From: CAIYRG01 sp964446945
GTDB taxonomy: Bacteria > Pseudomonadota > Alphaproteobacteria > Micropepsales > Micropepsaceae
Direction of reading: 5' to 3'
DNA: 64,000 bases
NCBI GenBank assembly: GCA_964446945.1
Contig: CAYUQO010000001.1
Coordinates: 248,001 to 312,000 of the forward strand
Part shown: piece after piece, positions 8,971-17,821 of the stretch
Layout: each line of letters starts with the position of its first letter
How positions within the stretch are numbered: the first letter of the stretch is position 1
The notes under the pieces: model-generated
The model's input: only the letters and a program-made list of their open reading frames with translations
Told to the model about the DNA's origin: nothing
The model's database searches: none
Translations under genes and position numbers: made by a program

Positions 8971-9047
8971 CGTCTCCCCTGTGGGAGAGGGCGGCGCGCC
9001 CGCACGTAGGAACTACGTGCGCAACGGCGCGCCGGGTGAGGGGTGAG
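8971..9047. repeat. Palindromic repeat (CTCCCCTGTGGGAGAGG ... GGGTGAGGGGTGAG type)
   Basis: Contains GCACGTAG-GAA-CTACGTGC nested inside two GGCGCGCC copies. The outer ends match the element at 12132-12215. Confidence 0.75.
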
Positions 9048-9081
9048 TATGCGCGGGAATCGGCGGGTCTTTTTTAGCTGA

Positions 9082-9205
9082 GCCCCGCCAGGGGTCCCAC
9101 GCGGGAAATACAAATCTGCGGAGCAGATTTGCCCGCGTGGGAAGCGGCCAGGAAGTAAAGTTTAAAACTGGGTGAGCAGCTGGGGGCCGCCCACCCAGCT
9201 CTCCT
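9082..9205. repeat. Nested hairpin repeat downstream of urcA-like gene
   Basis: CCCACGCGGG at 9096 pairs with CCCGCGTGGG ending 9141. Inside it, CAAATCTGC-GGA-GCAGATTTG forms a second perfect stem. It lies just beyond the stop of the UrcA gene and may serve as its terminator. Confidence 0.7.
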
Positions 9206-9552
9206 CACCTCGCCGCGACGGCGAGGCCCGGATTGACGGAGCCGTGGAACAGTTGGGTGACCACGGGAGAGTTCACATCGGCAACCGCGCGCGCGACCGA
9301 GTCGCTGATGCACTGCCGGTATGCGCGCGACCGGACCAGTTCGCGGACGTCCGGCGCAGGGCCGCAGGCCTGTGTGGCGGCGGCATGCATGCGCGCGATC
9401 AATTCCGCCGCTCCCACCGGTTGGCCGATATTGAGATCGGTGTAATTCACCGCGATCTGTTTGGCCGCCGCGGAAACAGGCGCCTGCGCCTGGGCGGCGC
9501 TGGTCAGCATCAAGGCGGCCGCAAATGTCAAAATTGTAATGTTGCGAAACAT
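9205..9552 (-). CDS. UrcA-family exported protein
   Basis: 115 residues from ATG at 9552, which follows GAAGGAG; the frame extends 12 codons upstream but without a better ribosome site. A signal peptide (about 1-21, ending AAQAQ) is followed by IAVNYTDLNI, the YxDLN start of the UrcA family. Two Cys (ACGPAPDVRE and RQCISDS) are spaced as in other family members and could form a disulfide. UrcA proteins are small periplasmic proteins of unknown role. It is divergent from the winged-helix regulator at 9824 across a 271 bp gap. Confidence 0.85.
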   Translation of the reverse strand: MFRNITILTFAAALMLTSAAQAQAPVSAAAKQIAVNYTDLNIGQPVGAAELIARMHAAATQACGPAPDVRELVRSRAYRQCISDSVARAVADVNSPVVTQLFHGSVNPGLAVAAR

Positions 9553-9823
9553 GGCGAACTCCTTCTTCGGTCTGGCGGGACGCCGCATTGCGTTCGCCGC
9601 TCGTCGCCCGTGATGTGCGCTTGGTGACCGGGATTCGAAAGGATTGCCGCCTGATCCGTCGCCGATGATTTGCCGATGATTTGCCGAGGCGGAATAATTC
9701 GGCGAATAACTGCGTCATTGCGCAAGAAACGTGATTGTTCGGGTACCGGCTTTCAATTAGACGCGAGCATCGGGCTGAACGTTCAATCTGGTGTATCGTG
9801 TTTGCCCCGGGGGAGCCGGTGAC

Positions 9824-11983
9824 GTGCTGAATGATTCAGAGAAGTCCGACGACCGCGTCATTGATCTGGCGCACACGCCCGACTTTGCGTTGGGCCCCAT
9901 GGTGGTGCGCCCGTCGAACCGGATGCTGGAATACGGCCCCGAACGCGAAGTGCTCGAACCGCGGGTGATGCAGGTGCTGGTTGCGCTGGTCCAGGCGCGC
10001 GGCGCCGTGGTGTCGCGCGATGACCTCGTGCGGCGGTGCTGGGACGGCCGTGCGGTAGGTGAAGATGCAATCAACCGCTGTATCGCCCGCCTGCGCCGCA
10101 TTGCCGATGCCGGCGCGGTACAATATTTCAGCATCGAAACGATTCCACGGGTCGGCTACCGGCTGATTCCGGGCGCAACCACAGCTCCGTCGGCGAGCGA
10201 ATCAGTTTTTCCTTCGCAAACTGTGCCGCCGACGCTGCACCCGGCAGCTTCGGTTGCGAAACCTCCGCGCCGGACGTGGCTGCGTTTTGCGGCGATCACC
10301 GCCGCGGCCGCCGGTGTGATTTTCGTCGTCAACTTCGCCGCGCTGTACTGGCTCCATCCCAAACACTGGGTCGTGGACAATGCGCGAGCGATCGTGGCGA
10401 CGCCATTGATCGAGCGGCACCCGGCGCTTTCACCCGACGGCACCATGTTGATCTACTCGGCCGGCAAGGACGTGTTCACTCGCCAGCTCTATTTGCAGCG
10501 CCTTGCCAGTGGCGATCCGATTCGCCTGACCGACGACAATTATGACCACGTCGCGCCGAACTGGTCGCGTGATGGCAGCAGGATCGTCTATGTCGCGGCG
10601 AAAGAGGGCGAACCCTGCCACATATTTGTCATGCCGGTGCCCGCCGGCCTGGCGCGGGAAATCGCGCGCTGCACGGCCGAGGAAAGGTCGCGCGCGGATT
10701 GGGATGCCGGTGGTCAGGCGGTGTATTTCTCCGACGAACCGGCAAAGGGTATGGCGCAGCGCATTTACCGGCTGGATATCGCGACCGGCAAACGCAGCGA
10801 AGTCACCCATCCGCCGGCCGATAGCTCCGGCGACAGCGAGGTTGCGGTATCGCCGGACGGCAGCCGCATCGGATTCCTGCGCTACCGCAACGAGGCGGAT
10901 GCTGCCATGGTCACGCGTGATCTTGCGACCGGCGCCGAAACCATCATAACCCGGGAAATTGCCTGGGGTTTCGGGAGCTGGGTGTGGGCGGAAAATTCGC
11001 GCGACATCTATGGCCCCGATCCGAAGAACACCACCCTGCGGCGCTATTCCGCAGGCGGCGTCCATACTGACGTATACTCGACCGCATTCCAGTTCGGCCG
11101 GCTGGCGCGCGGACCGAATGGCATGCTCGCCGCCGAAATGGAAACCTACCGTGCCAATATCGTTGCGCCGCCGGCCGCTGGTGGTGACGAACCAGTGGCC
11201 CTCGATCCCGCCAACTACGACACCTGGGGTCTTTCTTTCGCGCCGGACGGCACTCTGGCGATGGCATCAAATCGCAGCGGCGAGTTCGCCATCTGGGTGA
11301 TGCGGCCGGGCAGGCCGGCGAGCCAGTTGGTCGGGTTCGCGCAGACGAAGATCGGCGATGTGGCATTTTCGCCCGATGGCCAGCGGATCGCGGCGGTGGC
11401 CGAGCGGCAGGATGGCCTACAGTTGCTCATTCTGAGTGCGGGCGGCACGCAGCTTTCCGCGATTGCGCTCGGTGCATCGGATGCGGGTGAACCGCAATGG
11501 CTGCCAAACGGCGATGCCGTGGTGATTCCGCTTCGCGACAGTCTCGGATTTCACATTTCGCGCATCGATATTGCGCAGGGCGGGAAAATCACGCCTGTGA
11601 CCGGCAATGGCTGGATGGCGGTGCGGCTGCACAAGGGCAAGCTCTTCGGCGTCCGCAGCGACGAGCCGGGAATCTGGGAAATCGGCAGCACGCCTCGCCT
11701 TGTGACGGCGAAACTGCCCACGAACCGCAGCGGCCAGTGGCAGATTTCCGGCGATGATGCGATTGTTTTCGATGCGTCCGACCGCGCGCATCGCCGGCTG
11801 ATCGCGCAACCGCTCGACGGCGGCCCCGCGCGCTTATTCGCGGCCGTTCCGCGCTACGGCGATGATGCCGGGAGTGGCCTCAGCGGCGAATTCGCCATCA
11901 ACCCGCAAACCGGCCAGGTCGTCTATACCAGCCTGGTGCAGGTCGACTCCGACATCTATCTCCTCCACCTCACCCAGCGCTAA
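9824..11983 (+). CDS. Membrane-anchored winged-helix regulator with TolB-like propeller
   Basis: 719 residues from GTG at 9824, chosen because GGGGGAG lies just upstream; GTG at 9791 is possible. An OmpR/CadC-type winged-helix DNA-binding domain spans about residues 20-115 (EPRVMQVLVALVQARG, then RRCWDGRAVGEDAINRCIAR, then IPRVGYRLI). A single membrane segment lies at about 151-176. The rest is a periplasmic WD40/TolB-like beta-propeller with repeated SPDGxxI/DGSRIVY motifs. This is the CadC/ToxR architecture, in which DNA binding on the inside is coupled to a sensor outside. The ligand and targets are not evident; the divergent urcA-like gene is one candidate. Confidence 0.9.
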   Translation: MLNDSEKSDDRVIDLAHTPDFALGPMVVRPSNRMLEYGPEREVLEPRVMQVLVALVQARGAVVSRDDLVRRCWDGRAVGEDAINRCIARLRRIADAGAVQYFSIETIPRVGYRLIPGATTAPSASESVFPSQTVPPTLHPAASVAKPPRRTWLRFAAITAAAAGVIFVVNFAALYWLHPKHWVVDNARAIVATPLIERHPALSPDGTMLIYSAGKDVFTRQLYLQRLASGDPIRLTDDNYDHVAPNWSRDGSRIVYVAAKEGEPCHIFVMPVPAGLAREIARCTAEERSRADWDAGGQAVYFSDEPAKGMAQRIYRLDIATGKRSEVTHPPADSSGDSEVAVSPDGSRIGFLRYRNEADAAMVTRDLATGAETIITREIAWGFGSWVWAENSRDIYGPDPKNTTLRRYSAGGVHTDVYSTAFQFGRLARGPNGMLAAEMETYRANIVAPPAAGGDEPVALDPANYDTWGLSFAPDGTLAMASNRSGEFAIWVMRPGRPASQLVGFAQTKIGDVAFSPDGQRIAAVAERQDGLQLLILSAGGTQLSAIALGASDAGEPQWLPNGDAVVIPLRDSLGFHISRIDIAQGGKITPVTGNGWMAVRLHKGKLFGVRSDEPGIWEIGSTPRLVTAKLPTNRSGQWQISGDDAIVFDASDRAHRRLIAQPLDGGPARLFAAVPRYGDDAGSGLSGEFAINPQTGQVVYTSLVQVDSDIYLLHLTQR

Positions 11984-12029
11984 TCCCTGGCGCAGGAGAG
12001 CGCTCACGCGCTGCGCGCTTCACCACCGG

Positions 12030-12215
12030 TGTCATCCCCGGCGAGCGTTGCGAAGCAACGCGAGGGAAGGGGACCTATCCGCGCGGCGTCTGCCGCGCGA
12101 ATAAATGTTTCACGCGAAGCCGCGGAGGAACTTCACCTCTACCCTTGTGGGAGAGGGTGGAGCGCCCGCGCGTGCGCTTTGCACGCGCGTACTGGCGCTC
12201 CGGGTGAGGGGTGAG
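12030..12215. repeat. Two adjacent mosaic palindromic repeats
   Basis: 12030-12110 is the TGTCATCCCCGGCGAG type with a GTTGCG-AA-GCAACGC hairpin. 12132-12215 is the CACCTCTACCCTTGTGGG type, ending GGGTGAGGGGTGAG, with a CGCGCGTGCG-CTTTG-CACGCGCG core. Together they fill the 310 bp gap between convergent genes. Confidence 0.8.
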
Positions 12216-12293
12216 TCTGCGCCAAATCAATCACACGCAGTCAGACGCGCCAGCTAACGCGCTGTCGCTCGGCGCTCCTCTCTCCTCGCTCCT

Positions 12294-12725
12294 CTACCTC
12301 GGCGCCAGCAGGGGATAATCGGCATACGGATAATTCGCGAACTTCTCCGCATCCGTCGGACAATCACCCGGCTCCCGCACGAACGGCCAAAGCACTCCTT
12401 TGGTGCAAGGTACCGGAACGACCGCAACCGGCCCGGTGGTTTGAACCGGCGCTGGAGCCACGGCAAGGGGCGGCGGGGTCACAGTCGCCGGTGCCGGGGG
12501 CGGGACAGCATAGGTTGTCTGAGGCGGCGCAGCATAGGTCGCCGGAGGCGGTGGTGGATAGCCGCCATACTGCCCATAGGCGCCATATCCATACGGTCCA
12601 TAGCCGCCGTAACCGTAAGCTCCATAGGCGCCGTAACCGTAGGGTCCGTAGCCATAGGGTTCACATGCAACGAGCGCTGAAGCAGCGAGAATGACAATCG
12701 CTCCGCAGAGAACTTGCCTGCGCAT
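12294..12725 (-). CDS. Tyr/Gly-rich lipoprotein
   Basis: 143 residues from ATG at 12725, which follows GGGAGAG. A signal peptide with lipobox LVAC puts the lipidated Cys at about residue 21. It is followed by a low-complexity tract of repeated YGxYG units (about residues 23-55), a Pro/Ala/Val-rich linker with PPPPPATYAAPP-like units, and a short folded tail with two Cys (VPCTKGVLWPF, GDCPTDAEKF). The first residues after the Cys (EPYG) do not include the Asp that favours inner-membrane retention. The role is unknown, probably an envelope structural protein. An EcfG-like promoter lies upstream at 12762-12786. Confidence 0.8.
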   Translation of the reverse strand: MRRQVLCGAIVILAASALVACEPYGYGPYGYGAYGAYGYGGYGPYGYGAYGQYGGYPPPPPATYAAPPQTTYAVPPPAPATVTPPPLAVAPAPVQTTGPVAVVPVPCTKGVLWPFVREPGDCPTDAEKFANYPYADYPLLAPR

Positions 12726-12761
12726 GCAACTCTCCCGTCTTTCGAGGGTCAACGCCACGCT

Positions 12762-12786
12762 AACCCGCTGTGACCAAAGACGTTCC
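12762..12786 (-). promoter_or_regulatory. Probable EcfG-type promoter (near match)
   Basis: On the minus strand GGAAC (12786-12782) is followed after 16 bases by GGTT, or after 17 bases by GTT (12764-12762). One base differs from the CGTT seen in the exact sites. It lies 37 bases upstream of the lipoprotein start. Confidence 0.45.
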
Positions 12787-12905
12787 AGCGCGGGATTCTA
12801 TTCCGGTCGAGCCACGAAATAATGTCGCCAAGTTCACATTTGAACTTTGCGAACCGCCGCTCCAGCGGGCGCGTTCGGCGAAGCACGTGCGCTGCACAGG
12901 TGCCG

Positions 12906-13490
12906 TTATTTCGTTCCGGCGAGGTTCCGCAGGTCGGTGAGATAGCCCGGGCTCAGCGTGTTTTTGCTTTTCGCGATCTCAAGCAGCGTCGGGTAGAACT
13001 GGACGAATGTGGTGTCCACGGCGGCATGCTCGGCATGGCAGGAGTAGCAAGCCGCCGTCATCGGAAGCAGTACGCCCGGCGCTATTCCGTCACTCGACGC
13101 GAAGAACGCCCATTTGCCCGGAAATCGTGCTTCGTCTTTGACATGCATCTCCATGTTCAGCACTTGCGTCTGGAATTTGCCGCTCTTGCTGATCGTGCCT
13201 GCCGAGGCGGCGACGCGGTTTTCTTTCACAAAGATGGTTTTGTCCGGCCAGGTGCCGGTTTTCACGAATTCTCTGTAGGCAGATGGATTGACGAACACAT
13301 TGTCCAGCACCGACCGGCCAGCTGCCCCGTCGCTGTAATTCAGGTCGAGGCTCGAGGTCAGGAACACCCATTCGCGATAGTCCGAAGGCACAGCGAGCCG
13401 GTTTTGGTCCTGATACGTCAACTGTTGCGCGGCCGCGCCTGCGCAGGTCAGCACGCCTGCGAAGCACGCGAAAAGAACCCGGCGCGTCAT
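12906..13490 (-). CDS. Cytochrome P460 family protein
   Basis: 194 residues. A signal peptide spans about 1-21, so it is periplasmic. One CxxCH haem site is CYSCH at residues 148-152. DYREWVFLTSSLDLNY near residue 38 and the VKENRVAASAGT region are typical of the cytochrome P460 fold, which oxidises hydroxylamine or related small nitrogen compounds in characterised members. The cross-linking Lys of P460 cannot be assigned by eye, so it may instead be a cytochrome c'-beta-like gas-binding protein. The 36 bp gap to the upstream esterase suggests a two-gene operon. Confidence 0.85.
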   Translation of the reverse strand: MTRRVLFACFAGVLTCAGAAAQQLTYQDQNRLAVPSDYREWVFLTSSLDLNYSDGAAGRSVLDNVFVNPSAYREFVKTGTWPDKTIFVKENRVAASAGTISKSGKFQTQVLNMEMHVKDEARFPGKWAFFASSDGIAPGVLLPMTAACYSCHAEHAAVDTTFVQFYPTLLEIAKSKNTLSPGYLTDLRNLAGTK

Positions 13491-13526
13491 CCCAATCCCT
13501 CCCGGTGCGACAAGTCCAGATTTGCG

Positions 13527-14267
13527 CTACTTGCTGCAGCCCTTTTTCGTTTCCTCGAAATCGTCAAACAGCCGGCTGGCATGCTCGCCTGCCAGCGTAT
13601 CCAGCCGGTGCGGCTGCCCCTTCTCGACCGTATATCGCGCGACGGTTCCCTTCGATCGCAGGTATTCCACCTCGCGCTGCATCTCGGGGTGCCAGCGATA
13701 TTCGTCGTTTTCGCCGACATAGGTGAAGACGCACATCTTCGAGATGGCGTCGAGCTTCGCCTTTGTCGGCTCCCACATATATCCGGGGAAGGCGGTCACC
13801 GAGATGAAGTATTGCGGATTGGCCGCCGCGATGTGGAACGACGAGATCCCCCCGTTCGATGGACCTGCAATGTGGAATTTGCCGTTCTGGATTTTGTAGT
13901 CCGCCAAAATCATCTTCAGGAATTCCGGGAAGATCCGCTCGCCGTCCTCGAAGAACAGATCGCCGTCCGGCGCCGCAGGCGCCACGACGATATATCCGCG
14001 TTTCTCGGCCTCGGCGCGGAAGTTGCGCGTCAGGATCCCGTTCACGGTGTTCATCGTTTGCGGACCGCCGCCAAACGCGATGATACCGGGATATGTCTTC
14101 GTCGCATCATAGCCGTCCGGCAGCACGAATTTGTAGTGAACGGTGGTACCGGCGACCGTCTTCGTCTGATCCAGCACACTGGCGCTCGCCTGCTCTGAGG
14201 CGAATACCGTCGACAAGACCACAGCCATTCCCGATACAATCCGAACTGAACCGGCCGCTATCGTCAT
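13527..14267 (-). CDS. Exported alpha/beta-hydrolase, esterase-like
   Basis: 246 residues with an N-terminal signal (about 1-30). The fold is the alpha/beta-hydrolase of the PHB depolymerase/feruloyl-esterase-like group: a GYDATKTYPGIIAFGGG start strand, an oxyanion region, and nucleophile elbow AGPSNGG with Ser137. Likely acid and His are in YVGENDEYRWHPE and KGQPHRLDT; the final Cys pair region ends CSK. It probably acts on ester substrates in the periplasm. It lies upstream of the cytochrome P460 gene on the same strand. Confidence 0.8.
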   Translation of the reverse strand: MTIAAGSVRIVSGMAVVLSTVFASEQASASVLDQTKTVAGTTVHYKFVLPDGYDATKTYPGIIAFGGGPQTMNTVNGILTRNFRAEAEKRGYIVVAPAAPDGDLFFEDGERIFPEFLKMILADYKIQNGKFHIAGPSNGGISSFHIAAANPQYFISVTAFPGYMWEPTKAKLDAISKMCVFTYVGENDEYRWHPEMQREVEYLRSKGTVARYTVEKGQPHRLDTLAGEHASRLFDDFEETKKGCSK

Positions 14268-14467
14268 CAGGGCTGCTCCTTTCGCGCTGCGGGATCATAC
14301 GGCCGGAGGTGTCAATGCTGCAATCTTGCCAACAACACGCGTCAGCGGCCGTATCGCAAACTGCATGTGCACGACGTAGAATGGAAGGACTATACCCATC
14401 ACGCGGACGCCTGACGAGCCGCCATAACAAATCAAAGGCGACAAGAATCCAAAGACAGGAGACGAGC

Positions 14468-15157
14468 ATGGGCGATCTTCGCTATCCGAACGAAAGCCAG
14501 GAGTATCGCGATGCTCGCGAAGCGCTCCTCAAGGAAGAACAGGAGCTTGTCGCCAAAGTAAAATCCGTGGCCGCGAAACGCCGCCAGCTTCCGCTCGGCG
14601 GGCAATTGAAACAGGATTACATTTTCCAGTGGGCCATTGACGGCAAAGTCGGACAGAGCGTGAAATTCTCCGAGCTGTTTGGCGATAAGAACACGCTGCT
14701 GCTGTACTCGTTCATGTTCGGTCCGAATTGGGACAAGCCGTGTCCTTCCTGTACGTCGCTGGTCGATGGTTTTGACCGAAGCTGGTACCAGGTCAGCCGC
14801 AACGCTGCGTTCGCCGCGATTGCCAAAGCGCCGGCCGAACGAATCAATGCGTGGGCCAAAACACGCGGATGGTCGCAGATTTGGCTGCTGTCCGGATCGG
14901 ATTCTCCGTACCAGGCCGATTACAAATGCCAGAAAGACACCGACGACATGCAATTGCCGGTGATGCATGTGTTCACCAAACGCGACGGAAAGATTTTTCA
15001 TTTCTGGGCGACGGAACTGCCGGGGAACCATGTCGACACAGTGTGGCCCTATTGGAATCTGATGGATTTCACGCCGGAAGGCCGGCCGGATATCGTCACG
15101 CCACCACAGCCATTCAGATCTGAATTCCTCGAACGACACTACCTGAATAAAAAATAG
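14468..15157 (+). CDS. DUF899 thioredoxin-like protein
   Basis: 229 residues from ATG at 14468, chosen because CAGGAGACG lies just upstream; the open frame extends 125 codons further, but that part overlaps the divergent esterase. The family hallmarks are LLKEEQELVAKVKSVAAKRR near the start, FGDKNTLLLYSFMFGP, then CPSCTSLVDGFDR (CxxC-like). The C-terminal part has HVFTKRDGKIFHFWATEL and VDTVWPYWNLMDFTPEGR, typical of DUF899. It is cytoplasmic; members have a thioredoxin-like fold with no proven substrate. The P1 peptidase gene follows after 5 bases, so the two form an operon. Confidence 0.9.
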   Translation: MGDLRYPNESQEYRDAREALLKEEQELVAKVKSVAAKRRQLPLGGQLKQDYIFQWAIDGKVGQSVKFSELFGDKNTLLLYSFMFGPNWDKPCPSCTSLVDGFDRSWYQVSRNAAFAAIAKAPAERINAWAKTRGWSQIWLLSGSDSPYQADYKCQKDTDDMQLPVMHVFTKRDGKIFHFWATELPGNHVDTVWPYWNLMDFTPEGRPDIVTPPQPFRSEFLERHYLNKK

Positions 15158-15162
15158 ACGGC

Positions 15163-16182
15163 ATGGTGAGACCTGGCGCGCGAAATCTGATCACCGATGT
15201 TGCGGGGCTGCGCGTCGGTCACGCGCAGGATCAAAGACTCTGCACCGGGGTCACGGTTGTTCTGGCCGACATGCCGGTCCGCACGATCGCGGATATCCGC
15301 GGCGGAGCGCCGGGCACGCGCGAAACAGATGCGCTGGATGCGTCGGCACTTGGCGTGAAGGCCGATGCCATTGTGCTGTCCGGCGGCTCGGTATTCGGGC
15401 TCGATGCAGCGTCGGGTGTTACGGCGTGGCTGAGCGCGCATGGCCGCGGGTTCGAAATCAGGCCGGGCTTGCCCAAGGTACCGATCGTACCGGCGGCCGT
15501 TCTGTTCGATCTCGCGATTGGCGAGAGCCTCGATCCGGGTGTGAATCCGTATGGCGAAATGGGCAACCACGCCGTTGCGGGCGCCGATCTGCAATTCGCC
15601 ATCGGCAATGCCGGCGCGGGCCTTGGCGCCACGGCCGGTGCCTATAAGGGTGGAATCGGCAGCGCTTCGGCGGTCATCGATGATCGGGTGACGATTGGCG
15701 CCCTGGTTGCCGTGAACTCCGTCGGTTCGCCCGTCATTCCGGGTACGGATGTGTTCTGGGCATTCGCGCTGGAGCAGGGCCATGAGTTCGGCGGCCCGCG
15801 CATTCAGAAGACATTGCCGCAAATTTCACTCGATCTGCCCGCGGATGGCAAACGTCCACCATCTGCGCCCGGCACAAATACGACTCTCGCGATCATCGCG
15901 ACAGATGCCGCCATGACAGCGGCCGAACTCAAGCGCGTCGCCATCATGGCGACCGACGGCTTCGCGCGCGCGCTTCGTCCCGTGCACACTTTGTTCGACG
16001 GCGACGTGGTGTTCGCGTTGACAACCGACTCGGTCCCGATTTCCGGCGACAGATTTCTTGAGCTGACGCGGATCGGAAGCGTCGCCGGTGATTGCATTGC
16101 CCGCGCCATCGCGCGCGCAGTCTATGCCGCGGATTCACTCGCCGGCATCCGCAGCTACCGCGACACCTTCGGCATTCAATAA
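15163..16182 (+). CDS. P1-family aminopeptidase (DmpA/BapA-like)
   Basis: 339 residues. It matches the P1 family of autoprocessing N-terminal nucleophile peptidases (L-aminopeptidase DmpA, beta-peptidyl aminopeptidase). It has NLITDVAGLRVGHAQD near the N-terminus, GGSVFGLDAASGVTAWL, and the processing site PGTNTTLAIIATDA, where Thr240 follows Asn239. Processing there would give alpha and beta chains and expose the nucleophile; Thr rather than Ser at this place is seen in many homologues. It probably trims small peptides in the cytoplasm. It lies 5 bases after the DUF899 gene. Confidence 0.9.
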   Translation: MVRPGARNLITDVAGLRVGHAQDQRLCTGVTVVLADMPVRTIADIRGGAPGTRETDALDASALGVKADAIVLSGGSVFGLDAASGVTAWLSAHGRGFEIRPGLPKVPIVPAAVLFDLAIGESLDPGVNPYGEMGNHAVAGADLQFAIGNAGAGLGATAGAYKGGIGSASAVIDDRVTIGALVAVNSVGSPVIPGTDVFWAFALEQGHEFGGPRIQKTLPQISLDLPADGKRPPSAPGTNTTLAIIATDAAMTAAELKRVAIMATDGFARALRPVHTLFDGDVVFALTTDSVPISGDRFLELTRIGSVAGDCIARAIARAVYAADSLAGIRSYRDTFGIQ

Positions 16183-16200
16183 AGCGAGTTCCCCCAGGCG

Positions 16201-16491
16201 TTCACCTTCCCCCCTTGTGGGGGAAGGTGAACGCAGCAACGCCGCGACGGCGTTGCGAATGGCGGGCGGAAGGGGGGCGCGGCGAACAATTCCCCCCTTT
16301 CGGGCGCCATTCGCTGCGCCCCGACCAAGCGCGGCAAAGCCGCACTTGGCGGAATCAAAAAGATGGCGCGCTTTGCGCGCCGGTCGCCGCAGCTGCGCCC
16401 GTTCGGCCCAAAATCGCCTCTGGCGATTTCTTCACGCCCTCAATCCCCCACGCTTCGCGCTGGTGCGCTTGCGGGGGGAAAGAGAAAATAG
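16201..16491. repeat. Composite palindromic repeat (CCTTCCCCCC...GGGGGGAAAG type)
   Basis: Opens with TTCCCCCCTTGTGGGGGAA. Contains CGCAACGCCG-TCG-like and AAGCGCGGC-AAA-GCCGCACTT hairpins and closes with GCGGGGGGAAAG. Fills the 334 bp gap between convergent genes. Closest relatives are at 20014, 36619 and 38253. Confidence 0.8.
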
Positions 16492-16516
16492 CAGGAGTGA
16501 TACGCGGAAAAGGCGT

Positions 16517-17515
16517 CTAAAAATCCGGCTTCGCCGCCGTCGGCACTGGGTCGAAACCCTGATTCAGCACGTCGTCATTGTTCACAGGACAAGGCCGCTC
16601 CGTATACGGCGCGACGACGCGGTAGCGCGGGCGGCGCGCTCCCCATGGGTGATAGAAAGTGCCGGGATCGTCGGTGGTAATGCTCACATCCAGCGTATTG
16701 CCGCCGTCAATGATCTTGAATCGCTCCACCACGTGAAGCTGCGCCGTGTGCGGCGTGCGGTAGCTGTCCACGAAAGTCCGTGTGTCCAGTCCAATCGTGT
16801 CGACCACCAGCGTGTCGCCGCCTTCGTAATGGCCCACCGACTCGCCGAACCATGACGGTTTCGGATTTTTCGAATGTGGCACGTTGAGATAGACGCGGCG
16901 CACTTCCGGCCCCACGCCGCTTAACATCATCACGACCTCTTTCGGCGTCTGGATGAAATACATTTCCCAGGGCGCCTCTTCGATGTCGGGCACGCCGGTT
17001 TCCCAGCATCTCTCCTGCCGCGTTTCACCATTCCGGTTCTGCAGCACCAGATCATTGTGTTGCTTGAGCGCCTCGCGCGCCCATGGCATCAGGTTTTGCG
17101 CCGCCGCATTGTTCAGGTCGGCAAAACGATAGGTCGCTCCGATGCCGAGATCGTTCCCGCCAGGATTGTTGATGAAGGGGTGCGCCGGATCGGACGTGAT
17201 CGGACCGAGTCCTTCGCGTGGTGGCAGCCACTCATTCGCCTGTATGTCGTAGGGGAAGTTGGCGGCGCGATTGGGCAGGTTGGCCGGCCTGGGAGGAAGC
17301 TTGGGAAGCCCGGGAAAGCCGGTGTAGTTGTACACCATCCAGGCGACATTCGGCTCCTGCATCAGCCGCGGAATGGCGCCCGCGTTGGCTGAGCCATCCC
17401 CATCGGCAGCAAGCGCCGGCGCAAGCAACACACAAGTGCAGAAGATCGCCACTGCCGGCGCGGCCGAGCGTGCGCCGGCAAATCTCAAATTCCTCAGGCC
17501 CACACTGCTTTGCAT
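16517..17515 (-). CDS. Exported PDF-tail family protein, copy 1
   Basis: 332 residues, the longest of five family members in the window. It has a signal peptide to about residue 36. Conserved segments are SDPAHPFINN, CWETGVPDI, MYFIQTPKEVVMM, VYLNVPHS, PSWFGESVGHYEGGDTLVVD, SYRTPHTAQLHVVERF and a Cys near the C-terminus. It ends AAKPDF. The central block is shared with all four paralogues (19036, 21343, 38693, 50351). No named family or activity is known to me; conserved His, Asp, Glu and aromatic residues in the GESVGHYEG block hint at an enzyme or ligand binder in the periplasm. Confidence 0.85.
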   Translation of the reverse strand: MQSSVGLRNLRFAGARSAAPAVAIFCTCVLLAPALAADGDGSANAGAIPRLMQEPNVAWMVYNYTGFPGLPKLPPRPANLPNRAANFPYDIQANEWLPPREGLGPITSDPAHPFINNPGGNDLGIGATYRFADLNNAAAQNLMPWAREALKQHNDLVLQNRNGETRQERCWETGVPDIEEAPWEMYFIQTPKEVVMMLSGVGPEVRRVYLNVPHSKNPKPSWFGESVGHYEGGDTLVVDTIGLDTRTFVDSYRTPHTAQLHVVERFKIIDGGNTLDVSITTDDPGTFYHPWGARRPRYRVVAPYTERPCPVNNDDVLNQGFDPVPTAAKPDF

Positions 17516-17640
17516 CGCACCTGTGCCGCCGAAGATGCGATCAGCATATCAGCCAGCGCATGCGCGAGCAATTTGCACCGAAGCGGCGACTTGCTCTGCT
17601 AGAGCGGGATGACGGCAGGTCGAGCCACCATTTCTACCTC

Positions 17641-17786
17641 CACCTTGGGGAGGTAGAAATTTGCGACGCAAATTTCGGGTTGGGGTGTGCTCGAGGTACC
17701 CCCACCCGCGAACTTTCTGAACCAAAATTCGCGTTTCCGCTTGCACGTCAGCTCCGCTGCCGTGCGACGGCTCCAACCCCCCAAGG
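17641..17786. repeat. Palindromic repeat (CTACCTCCACCTTGGGGAGGTAG type)
   Basis: Contains TTTCTACCTCC paired with GGAGGTAGAAA, then AAATTTGCG-AC-GCAAATTT. Its far half is the reverse complement of the GGAGCCGTCGCGCGGCAGC module seen at 18927, 40352 and 49079. Confidence 0.75.
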
Positions 17787-17821
17787 GCAGGCGATTTGAT
17801 CCGGCTGAATTTCAGCCTGCG

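Noticed and set aside
12125..12150. GGAAC in the repeat at 12132
   Set aside because: No CGTT or GTT at 16-17 bases; part of a palindromic repeat between convergent genes.
12822..14198. 458-codon plus-strand frame over the cytochrome P460 and esterase genes
   Set aside because: Both minus-strand genes have clear catalytic motifs and signal peptides; the frame is a GC-rich shadow.
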